In this document: one piece after another, positions 42,492 through 49,535 of the stretch | Layout: every line of letters starts with the position of its first letter | How positions within the stretch are numbered: position 1 is the first letter of the stretch | From: an uncultured Acidimicrobiia bacterium | GTDB lineage: Bacteria > Actinomycetota > Acidimicrobiia > Spongiisociales > Spongiisociaceae | Direction of reading: 5' to 3' | Assembly (NCBI GenBank): GCA_958295745.1 | Contig: OY282370.1 | Location: forward strand, 1,896,548-1,960,547 | DNA length: 64,000 nucleotides | Program-made: the position numbers and the translations under genes | The notes under the pieces: model-generated | The model's input: the letters and a program-made list of their open reading frames with translations, nothing else | Told to the model about the DNA's origin: nothing | Databases searched by the model: none

Positions 42492-43583
42492 GTGAGCACA
42501 CCTCTGAGGGTGGCCGTAGTGGGGGCGGCGCCTTATGGATTCGGCGCCCGCGCCCATCTTCCCGGCGTCCTCGGTGCGGAAGGGGTGGAACTGGCGGCGG
42601 TGTGCACCGCGCACGACGAGACGGCTAGGGCCGCCGCCCGCCTCTGGAACGCCCCGCGCTGGTACGGCGGGATCGATGCTCTGCTCGAAGACGACGAGGT
42701 GGATCTGGTGACCATCGCCGTCAAACCCCGGGCCCATCATCCGCTGGCCAGGCAGGCTCTCGAGGCGGGCAAGATGGTGTACTGCGAGTGGCCGCTCGCC
42801 CTCGACTCGGAGGAGGCCGCCGACCTTGCCGCGCTGGCGGAGGAGCGGTCGATCGAGACCGGGGTGGGGCTGCAGGGCCGATGGTCGCCGGGTTTGCGTT
42901 ACATGCGCCAGCTGGTGGCCGAAGGGTTCGTAGGGACGCCGCTCACCTTCCAAGCCGGCCAGCAGCTGCCGAGGTTCGAGGTGACGTCGGATCGGGCTTG
43001 GCTCGCCAAGGAAACGGAGGCCAGCGGAGCGCTGTTCGTGGCCTGGGCGCACGTAACCGATGCGGTCCGGTTCGTGCTGTCCGAACCGGAGGCGGTGGTC
43101 GGCGTCCGGGCCACCGTCCTGGGGGGCGATAGGTTCTCCGACACGCGGGCGCCGTTCCGCTGGGAGGCCTCCGATACCGTGGCCTGTTTGATGCGGCTGG
43201 GCGGGGGAGTCATCGGCACCTCGAAGGTGTCCAACGTCACGGACCCGCCGACGGGGTTCTTCCTGCGCATCGCCGGCGACGAAGGCGTCCTGGTTGCCCG
43301 CGCCCCCGGGTACTACCAGTTCACCCCTCTCACCCTGGAGGGGGGCAAGGCGGGAGGCGGCCTCGAAGCGGTCGATGTCCCGGCCCGGTTCTTTTCCGGG
43401 ACCGATCTGGACGAGACCCATGCGGGCGCCAACGTCGGACGGAGCCTGTCGGCCTTCGCGTCCGCAGTCGAGGGCGGCGTCCGCTTCGAGCCGGACTTCC
43501 GCCAAGGTCTGGAGATGCACAGGGTGATCGACGCCATAGCCGAGTCGTCGGACTCCGGTTCCTGGGCGGCGGTATCCGGCTGA
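42492..43583 (+). CDS. Gfo/Idh/MocA family NAD(P)-dependent oxidoreductase
   Basis: An N-terminal Rossmann fold with Val-Val-Gly-Ala-Ala-Pro-Tyr-Gly and a variant of the family motif, Cys-Glu-Trp-Pro-Leu in place of Glu-Lys-Pro, followed by the alpha/beta substrate domain containing His in Trp-Ala-His-Val-Thr-Asp. The Lys of the usual Glu-Lys-Pro active-site motif is replaced by Trp, so the catalytic mechanism may differ. Members oxidise sugars, inositols or related cyclic polyols. GTG 42492 lies 31 bp after the M24 gene on the same strand. Length (363 residues) is typical. Confidence 0.82.
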   Translation: MSTPLRVAVVGAAPYGFGARAHLPGVLGAEGVELAAVCTAHDETARAAARLWNAPRWYGGIDALLEDDEVDLVTIAVKPRAHHPLARQALEAGKMVYCEWPLALDSEEAADLAALAEERSIETGVGLQGRWSPGLRYMRQLVAEGFVGTPLTFQAGQQLPRFEVTSDRAWLAKETEASGALFVAWAHVTDAVRFVLSEPEAVVGVRATVLGGDRFSDTRAPFRWEASDTVACLMRLGGGVIGTSKVSNVTDPPTGFFLRIAGDEGVLVARAPGYYQFTPLTLEGGKAGGGLEAVDVPARFFSGTDLDETHAGANVGRSLSAFASAVEGGVRFEPDFRQGLEMHRVIDAIAESSDSGSWAAVSG

Positions 43584-43678
43584 CCTGCCCGTCCAGGCCA
43601 GGCTCGACGATCCGTTTCTGATAGAGTGCGGTCGGTTTCAAGCTGACATCCGAGGCCTAACAGGAGGTTCCCACAAGC

Positions 43679-44359
43679 ATGCATGATCCTTTCTACGACC
43701 TGTTCCCGCTCCGCGAGGATCCCAAGATCGAATCCGGGAAGACGGCCCTGCTCACCATCGACATGCAGTATCTGGACGCCCACAGGGACGGCTGGGTGGG
43801 GCGGGTCGCCAAGGCGGCCGGCCTAGAGGATGCTCTCGAGCCGAGGTGGTGCGCCATCGACGCCTCCCTGCCGAAGATCAGGGCGGTCCAGGATGCGTTT
43901 CGGGCGGCGGGCCAGGAAGTGATCCACGTCAATGTGGCCTACCGTACCGATGACGGCCGGGACGCCGGTCTGGCTTTCATGCCGTCGGCCGACCTCCAGC
44001 CGGTGGAGAAGGACGAGCGGGACGACGACCTCCTCCCCGAGGTCGACCGCCAGGGTGACGAGATGGTCTTCTCCAAGACCTCGTCCAGCGCCTTCAGCTC
44101 CACGGATATCGAAATGGTGCTGCGCCGGATGCACATCGAACATCTGGTCGTCACCGGGATCGTCACCGAAGGATGCGTGGAGCTGACCGCCCGCGACGCC
44201 GCCGACCGCGGGTTCAGGGTGACCCTGGTAGAGGACGCCTGTTCTGCTTCCACTCCGGAGGCGCACGACGACGCCATCCAGCGCATGACCGACGGAGGGT
44301 TCATAGCGGCCCGGAGCGCGGCAGATGTAATAGCCGAGGTAAAGGAGATGTCGGCATGA
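43679..44359 (+). CDS. Cysteine hydrolase of the isochorismatase family
   Basis: The catalytic triad can be read directly: Asp in Leu-Thr-Ile-Asp-Met-Gln, Lys in Phe-Ser-Lys-Thr and Cys in Thr-Glu-Gly-Cys-Val-Glu-Leu-Thr-Ala-Arg-Asp. Isochorismatase-fold hydrolases with Cys include nicotinamidase, N-carbamoylsarcosine amidohydrolase and ureidoacrylate hydrolase, all of which attack amide or ureido C-N bonds. Lying between two creatinase-like genes, a role analogous to N-carbamoylsarcosine amidohydrolase is attractive but unproven. AGGAGG lies 11 nt before ATG 43679, and TAGAGT at 43622 is a possible -10. The stop overlaps the second M24 gene. Confidence 0.82.
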   Translation: MHDPFYDLFPLREDPKIESGKTALLTIDMQYLDAHRDGWVGRVAKAAGLEDALEPRWCAIDASLPKIRAVQDAFRAAGQEVIHVNVAYRTDDGRDAGLAFMPSADLQPVEKDERDDDLLPEVDRQGDEMVFSKTSSSAFSSTDIEMVLRRMHIEHLVVTGIVTEGCVELTARDAADRGFRVTLVEDACSASTPEAHDDAIQRMTDGGFIAARSAADVIAEVKEMSA

Positions 44360-45519
44360 CCGTAGGGAGGCTCAGCCATCTATCCAGCCCGGAGGAGCGG
44401 GAGCGCCGCCACCGGGCCCTGCGCGAGGCCATGGACGGCGCCGGCATCGATGTGCTCGTGGTTTGCAGCCGCGGCGACGAGTTCATGCGGGGCCGGGTCC
44501 AGTACGTCAGCGACATCTTCCAGTGGGCGGGTTGGGGCATAGTCGTCCTGCCCGCCTCCGGAGAACCGACCTTCATCTCCGATCCGCTCTGGGGGTTGGG
44601 GCGTCCCATGCTGATCGACTTCATACAGGACCTTCGCTCGACGCAGAACCCGGGTCGGGAGATATGCGGCATCGTTCACGATCACGGATACGCCGGCGGC
44701 ACGGTGGGGGTGGTCGGGCTGGCCGACATCGTCCCGGCCGCTCACTATCGGCAGATGAAAGAAGCGGGCCCCGACCTCACCTTCGTCGACGCCACCGATC
44801 TGTTCGACGATGTGCGGATGATCAAGAGCGAGGAGGAAATCGGCCATCTCTACCAGACTTCCTCCATCCTCAAGCGGGTGTTCAAGGCTCTCGAGGCCGA
44901 GATCCGGCCGGGGGTTTCCGAGCTGGACGTCCTCGGCGAGGCCCACCGCCTGGTCCGGCAGCACGGATGTCTGGACGGGATAGCCCAGATGGCGCGCACG
45001 CCTTTCACCACCTACACCTTCGGGACCTACGGGGTGATCGAAGAGGACGATGTGATCGCCATCGACCTGGAGTGGGGAGGGCCGGGGGGATACTGGGTGG
45101 AGCTGCGCAGGGTCTTCAGCTTCCGGCCCCCCTCGGACGCCCAGCGCCGCTTCTGGGATTCGCGGGTGGAGTCGGTGGAGGCGTGCGTCGACGCCATGCG
45201 GGTCGGCGCCTCGTCCGACGATGTGCTGACGGCCATGAACAGGGTCTACGCCAAGTACGGCCAGACCGCCGAGGGGGTCGTCAACTACACCGCTCACGGC
45301 ATAGGGTTGGATTCCCTGGAGCCGCCCTGGGTGCCCGGCAAGGAGCGCGTGATGGAAGAGAACATGGTGATCAACCTGCATCCCCAGATCAGGTTCGAAG
45401 ACGCCGATCTGGCCGGGGAGGTGAGCGGAATCTGCGTTTCCGACAACGTGCTGGTGACCGCCGACGGCCCGGTTCGGATGACCGATCAGGTCGACGAATG
45501 GATCCTCTTAGATGGGTAG
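44356..45519 (+). CDS. Creatinase-like M24 family protein (copy B)
   Basis: A clear paralogue of the protein at 41.3 kb, with identical stretches such as Cys-Ser-Arg-Gly-Asp-Glu-Phe and Gln-Tyr-Val-Ser-Asp-Ile-Phe-Gln-Trp-Ala, and the same loss of M24 metal ligands (Ile-Asn-Leu-His-Pro; final Glu replaced by Ser in Val-Ser-Asp-Asn). Divergence is concentrated around residues 75-125, where substrate-specific loops would lie, so the two could act on different compounds or form a heterodimer. ATG 44356 overlaps the hydrolase stop with GGAG upstream. Its last codons (Leu-Asp-Gly-stop) lie inside the left inverted repeat of a MITE, which has replaced the original end. Confidence 0.75.
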   Translation: MTVGRLSHLSSPEERERRHRALREAMDGAGIDVLVVCSRGDEFMRGRVQYVSDIFQWAGWGIVVLPASGEPTFISDPLWGLGRPMLIDFIQDLRSTQNPGREICGIVHDHGYAGGTVGVVGLADIVPAAHYRQMKEAGPDLTFVDATDLFDDVRMIKSEEEIGHLYQTSSILKRVFKALEAEIRPGVSELDVLGEAHRLVRQHGCLDGIAQMARTPFTTYTFGTYGVIEEDDVIAIDLEWGGPGGYWVELRRVFSFRPPSDAQRRFWDSRVESVEACVDAMRVGASSDDVLTAMNRVYAKYGQTAEGVVNYTAHGIGLDSLEPPWVPGKERVMEENMVINLHPQIRFEDADLAGEVSGICVSDNVLVTADGPVRMTDQVDEWILLDG

Positions 45520-45700
45520 TTCCAAGGGATGGGGATATGTTCCGTGCGAAACGGTCTCGCCTGCCGGGAGTCGGGCGGTGCGGCGTTGTCCGCGCCGGGA
45601 CCGGACGGGTGTGATGGGTGTCTTTCGCGGCTCGTGTTTGGGGGAGGGTGAAGGGTTGTTGGATGTGAACATCGGGGGTGACCTTGAAACTACCCATCTA
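45509..45700 (+). mobile_element. MITE-like element, copy 1 (192 bp)
   Basis: The 19-bp terminal inverted repeats TAGATGGGTAGTTCCAAGG (45509-45527) and CCTTGAAACTACCCATCTA (45682-45700) differ at one position. No coding region is conserved between this and the copy at 59.2 kb. Both ends begin with TA, as expected for elements moved by IS630/Tc1-type transposases using a TA target. It separates the M24 gene from the alcohol dehydrogenase and ends 5 bp before the latter's ATG. Confidence 0.75.
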
Positions 45701-45705
45701 GACCC

Positions 45706-46821
45706 ATGAGCAGCCGGCAGTATGTGACCGAGGCCGCGCTGCTCGAAGCGCCCGGGCGGCTCGGAGTCGACGAGGTGGCGTTCGACGGGCCGGATGACGG
45801 CCAGGTGCTGGTGCGGATGGGGGCGGCGGGCGTCTGCCACACGGACAAGCATCTGCATGACAGCGACGACGGATGGGGCCGGCCTTTTCCGATGCTGCTC
45901 GGCCACGAAGGGGCGGGCATCGTCGAGGCGGTCGGCGCTGCAGTGGACGGCATCGAAGTAGGTGACCATGTGGCCGTCGGGTGCCGGGTGCCGTGCGGCC
46001 GGTGCGCCCAATGCCGGCGCGGCCATACCCGCATATGCCAGTCGTCTTCCGCCCGCATGCCTAGCATCGAGCGGGCCGCTGACGGCCAAGCCGTCCTGTC
46101 GCCTATGGGGATAGGGCTGTTCGCCCGGCTGGTTCCGGTCGATGCCCGGGCGGCGGTGGTGATGGAACGGGACATCCCGATGGGGGTGCTGGGCCTGCTC
46201 GGGTGCGCGGTGATGACCGGCGTGGGCGCAGTACTCAACACGGCCCGGGTGTGGCCGGGCGCCCGGGTGGCGGTGATCGGCTGCGGGGGTATCGGGCTGT
46301 CGGCGGTGCAGGGCGCCCGGGCGGCTCACGCCCGTCAGGTCATCGCTGTCGACTTGGCGGATCGGAAACTGGAGTGGGCTAGGAAGCTGGGCGCTACCGA
46401 TACTGTGAACGCGGCGGAGCAGGATGTGGTGGCGGCGGTGCGGTCGTTGACCGGCGGCGTGGGGGTGGATTTTTCTTTCGAGGCGGTGGGGAACCCGCGT
46501 TGCGTCGAGCAGTGCATCGAGATGCTGGCCTACGGCGGTATGGCCACCATCGTGGGGAAACCGCAGGGGGAGTCGTTTTTCAGCGTCAACTTGGGTGGGT
46601 CGACCAGGGGGTTCTTCGAGAACACGAACACCTTGACCGTCACGCACGGCGGTGACGGGTTGCCGGCTTTCGATTTGCCGTTGTACGCGCAGATGCATCG
46701 TCAGGGCCGCCTCGACTTGGACGGCTTGGTCACTCATGAGGTGAGCCTTTCGGGGTTGGGGGAGGGTTTCGATCGTATGGAGTCGGGTGACGCCATACGG
46801 ACGGTGGTGCGCTTCGACTGA
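45706..46821 (+). CDS. Zinc-dependent alcohol dehydrogenase (class III-like, MDR family)
   Basis: The catalytic zinc ligands are Cys in Gly-Val-Cys-His-Thr-Asp, His-Glu in Gly-His-Glu-Gly-Ala-Gly and the later Cys in Leu-Leu-Gly-Cys-Ala-Val. The structural zinc site is Cys-Gly-Arg-Cys-Ala-Gln-Cys...Cys. The cofactor loop is Gly-Cys-Gly-Gly-Ile-Gly. It resembles mycothiol- or NDMA-dependent and glutathione-type formaldehyde dehydrogenases more than simple ethanol dehydrogenases. Length 371 is typical. The start lies immediately after the MITE, so the element now supplies its promoter region. If the cluster releases formaldehyde, as demethylation of sarcosine-like products would, this enzyme could detoxify it; this is speculative. 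Confidence 0.85.
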   Translation: MSSRQYVTEAALLEAPGRLGVDEVAFDGPDDGQVLVRMGAAGVCHTDKHLHDSDDGWGRPFPMLLGHEGAGIVEAVGAAVDGIEVGDHVAVGCRVPCGRCAQCRRGHTRICQSSSARMPSIERAADGQAVLSPMGIGLFARLVPVDARAAVVMERDIPMGVLGLLGCAVMTGVGAVLNTARVWPGARVAVIGCGGIGLSAVQGARAAHARQVIAVDLADRKLEWARKLGATDTVNAAEQDVVAAVRSLTGGVGVDFSFEAVGNPRCVEQCIEMLAYGGMATIVGKPQGESFFSVNLGGSTRGFFENTNTLTVTHGGDGLPAFDLPLYAQMHRQGRLDLDGLVTHEVSLSGLGEGFDRMESGDAIRTVVRFD

Positions 46822-46943
46822 GGGTTCCTGTCGGTGGTTCTGGGCGGGTCGGTTTGGCGTGGGTCGAACGCGGCGGGGCCGCGGGGGGCGGGGGGAGTGT
46901 GTAGGGTTTCCGGTAATGGCTGGTCGGAGAAGGGAGGCCATGG

Positions 46944-47806
46944 ATGAAGGCGAGGCGGGCGATGAAGGCGGGTCGGGCTTGGGTGGCGGCGGTGTCGGTG
47001 GTGGTTGTTGTCGGGGGGGGGTGTTGGGGCAGACAACTTTTACCGATGTTCCCAAGGAACATCCCCAGAGGGTAGATATTGAATACGCGGTTGCTCAGAA
47101 TTGGTTTTTGGGTTATACGGATGGGACTTTCAAGCCTGATCGGATTATTACCGCGGAGCAGATAACTACGGTTATACAGAGGGCTTTCCCGGATGGGGCT
47201 ACGCGGGGTGATATGGCGGTGTTCATGCGGGCAGGCAACCAGGCGCTGAGGACTGCCGTCATAACCGAGGGAGATGACGTCGCAATTGCCTGGGGCACAG
47301 TCCAGAACCGCTGGACGGCGAGGGGCGATGACAATCCAATTTATAGTGCTCATCAATATAATTTTGATCGGGATGGGTACCGTTATCTCAATATACCGCT
47401 TGTCTTGCCCGCTATGGAGGATATGGCGGACGCGTGGGCTGTCACCGCGGTGTTGGTAGAAAAGAAGGGAACCGCGGCGGCCGCCGCCGCAGCGGAGGCC
47501 GCTAGAGCCGCCTCGGTTGCGGCCGCGGACGGCTTCGGTACCCTTGGTGCTCTCACCGATATTAATCGGACCCCTTATAGAGCAGATAATGGGACAGACG
47601 GGGAGCAGAAGGTAAGAAAGGCTTTCCGGGCTTCTTCTAGCGCGGCCCTGGCTATGGCCGAAGTGGCTGTGGACGCCGAAGAGGTAAAGGATTGGCAATA
47701 CATCAGTCGAAAATGGACGGAAGCCACGGAAGCCAGCTTGGCTGCTGATAGCAGAGCCGCCGAGGCCGCCGCTCGTACCCAGAGCGTATTTGCATCCTAC
47801 TGGTAG
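46944..47806 (+). CDS. S-layer-homology surface protein, out of frame at a G9 tract
   Basis: ATG 46944 (GGGAGG at 6 nt) encodes a strong signal peptide: Met-Lys-Ala-Arg-Arg, then a run of Val and Ala. The frame enters a run of nine G at 47013-47021 and then stops at TAG near 47074. With ten (or seven) G it would continue into the long downstream frame beginning Gln-Thr-Thr-Phe-Thr-Asp-Val-Pro, which is an SLH domain (Gly-Tyr-Thr-Asp-Gly-Thr-Phe-Lys-Pro-Asp) followed by an Ala-rich helical region to 47806. The downstream frame also has its own ATG at 46940, but that start gives no signal peptide. Composition is lower in GC than its neighbours. It is either phase-variable and OFF, or a homopolymer sequencing error. 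Confidence 0.65.
47013..47021. repeat. G9 homopolymer inside the SLH gene
   Basis: Nine G residues sit at the predicted signal-peptide cleavage region. One added G restores the frame between signal peptide and SLH domain, so this is a plausible slipped-strand switch. Confidence 0.85.
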
Positions 47807-48177
47807 GATCGGGCGGCGGGGCGAGCACCCGGCAACTGAGCCGGATTGCCTGCTCCGCCTCCTAACCCTCCGCCGGTTGCTTTGCAGATCGCCGTTATAG
47901 GTTCTCCCCGCCCTGATGCGGCTTCGCACTAGGTTCCCCGGAGACGGTGATCCACGCCGGTATTCACCGGGGATCATGGACTGCGGTGGCTGAGAAGGGG
48001 TGGGTGACCATGCCAACTGAGCCCCCACTGTTCACTGAGTTCTCGCAGGATGAAACGGGTAAGGGGATATCGTAGAACCGGGCCATGAAAGGGACGGCCT
48101 GAATCCCTAAAAGGGGAATGCGCGGGATAGGTGTTGGAACAGCGGATTACCAACCCCCGCCACTTGGAACCGTTCGT
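47807..48177. other. Unassigned 371-bp intergenic region
   Basis: The region contains a bulged hairpin near 47936-47976 (CCCCGG...GGTGA with TCACCGGGG) and a 21-codon frame from ATG 48010 ending TAG at 48075, preceded by a G-rich purine tract. It resembles structured leader RNA, but no riboswitch, group I or group II core was recognised. It lies between the convergent SLH and DegT genes. Confidence 0.35.
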
Positions 48178-49320
48178 CTAGGCGGGGCCGACGAAGTCGA
48201 CTACTGCTTCCGCTGCCGCCTCCACCTGTTCGTCGGCGATCTGAGGGAAGAGCGGCAGGGCCATCATCCGGTCGGCGGCGGCCTCGGCGTTGGGGAAGGA
48301 TCCGGGGCCCGCCTCCAGGTAGGCGTAGGCGGGCTGGCGATGCAGCAGAGGGTTGTAGTAGACGCGGGTGGCTATGCCGCGGGCGGCTAGGAATTGGCGG
48401 GCGGCGTCGCGGTCGTCCACCAGAACGTTGTAGGAGTGATAGACGTTCCTGGTGTCCTCGTCTACGGGGGGAATCATCGCCGCCGCGTCCGCCAGGAGGC
48501 GGTCGTACAGGGCGGCGGCCTGCCTGCGCCGCTCGATGCGGTCGTCCAGGGTGGGCAGCTTGGCGCGCAGCGCCGCCGCCTTGATCTCGTCGAGGCGTTC
48601 GTTGTGGCCCTCTTCGAGCACCGTGAACCCGCCGCCCAGCAGGTTGGCCGGGTCGAGGCTGAGGCCGGGGGCGTGGCCGTAGTTGCGCAGCACGCGCAGC
48701 CGGTCGGCCAAGGCTTCGTCGTCGGTCGTCACGATCCCGCCCTGCCCCACCCCTCCGAGAACCTTGCTGGGGGCGAGGCTGAAACAACCCATGACGCCGA
48801 AGGTTCCGACCTTGCGGCCGCGGTGCTCCGCCCCTACCGCCAGGGCGGCGTCTTCGATGAGTATCAGCCCGCGCCGGCGGGTGATCTCGGTTATCGGATC
48901 CAGGTCGGCCGGTCTGCCGAACAGATGCACCGGAAGCACGACCCTGGTGCGGTCGGTGATGGCGTCCTCCAGCCGGTCGGGGTCCATGTTGAAGGTGCGG
49001 GGGTGGGTGTCCACCAGCGCCACCCTGCCGCCTGCGTGGGTTATGGCGGAGGTGGTGGGGGTGTCGGTGTTCGGAACGGTGAGCACCTCGTCCCCCGGTT
49101 CCAGGCCGCATGCCAGCAGGGCGAGCATCAGGGCCGCGGTGCCGGAGGCCACCCCCACGGCGTGCCGGGACCCGCAGTACGCCGCGAACTCGCTTTCGAA
49201 GGCTTCCAGCTCGGGGCCCAGCATGTAGATGCCGCTTTCCAGCACCCGTCGTATGGCTGCGTCTATCTCGCCGCGCAGAGACGCATACTCCGCGGCGGGG
49301 TCTCCGAACGGCACCTTCAT
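48178..49320 (-). CDS. DegT/DnrJ/EryC1/StrS-family PLP aminotransferase
   Basis: The family's Ser-Gly-Thr-Ala-Ala-Leu PLP-phosphate motif, the Glu-Asp-Ala-Ala Asp loop and the PLP lysine in Leu-Ala-Pro-Ser-Lys-Val-Leu-Gly-Gly are present. These enzymes aminate keto-sugars for antibiotics, surface polysaccharides or related compounds. ATG 49320 was chosen; GTG 49326 adds two residues. It is convergent with the SLH gene and divergent from the TIM-barrel-like gene. An isolated DegT protein near a Gfo/Idh oxidoreductase recalls amino-sugar or aminocyclitol pathways, where the two act in succession, but they are 5 kb apart and on opposite strands. Confidence 0.85.
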   Translation of the reverse strand: MKVPFGDPAAEYASLRGEIDAAIRRVLESGIYMLGPELEAFESEFAAYCGSRHAVGVASGTAALMLALLACGLEPGDEVLTVPNTDTPTTSAITHAGGRVALVDTHPRTFNMDPDRLEDAITDRTRVVLPVHLFGRPADLDPITEITRRRGLILIEDAALAVGAEHRGRKVGTFGVMGCFSLAPSKVLGGVGQGGIVTTDDEALADRLRVLRNYGHAPGLSLDPANLLGGGFTVLEEGHNERLDEIKAAALRAKLPTLDDRIERRRQAAALYDRLLADAAAMIPPVDEDTRNVYHSYNVLVDDRDAARQFLAARGIATRVYYNPLLHRQPAYAYLEAGPGSFPNAEAAADRMMALPLFPQIADEQVEAAAEAVVDFVGPA

Positions 49321-49484
49321 GGCCACAAGTTGTAGCAGGAAACGGGGGAGAGCGGGGTTATTCGGCTTCGACCTTGACCACTACCCCGATCACGATCAGG
49401 GGTGGCATGAAGGATGGGGGCGCATGAACGCCAGGGGGGGTCGGGCCGGCGGCGGCAGAAAGGGGAGATCGACCGGAAGGGGAG

Positions 49485-49490
49485 TACCCT
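49485..49490 (+). promoter_or_regulatory. Candidate -10 for the TIM-barrel-like gene
   Basis: TACCCT lies 45 bp before ATG 49536; a GGAGGGA ribosome site is at 49520-49526. Confidence 0.35.
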
Positions 49491-49535
49491 GAAATCGAAA
49501 GGGGGTGGGTTGCCTGCGAGGAGGGAGTGCGAGGC

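Noticed and set aside
45508-47055. 515-codon minus-strand open frame across the alcohol dehydrogenase gene
   Set aside because: It is antisense to a clear zinc alcohol dehydrogenase and has shadow composition rich in His, Pro and Arg; its apparent similarity to a frame at 59.2 kb comes only from the shared MITE ends.
47807-48177. Group II intron or riboswitch
   Set aside because: No domain V-like hairpin, reverse transcriptase frame or known aptamer core could be recognised.
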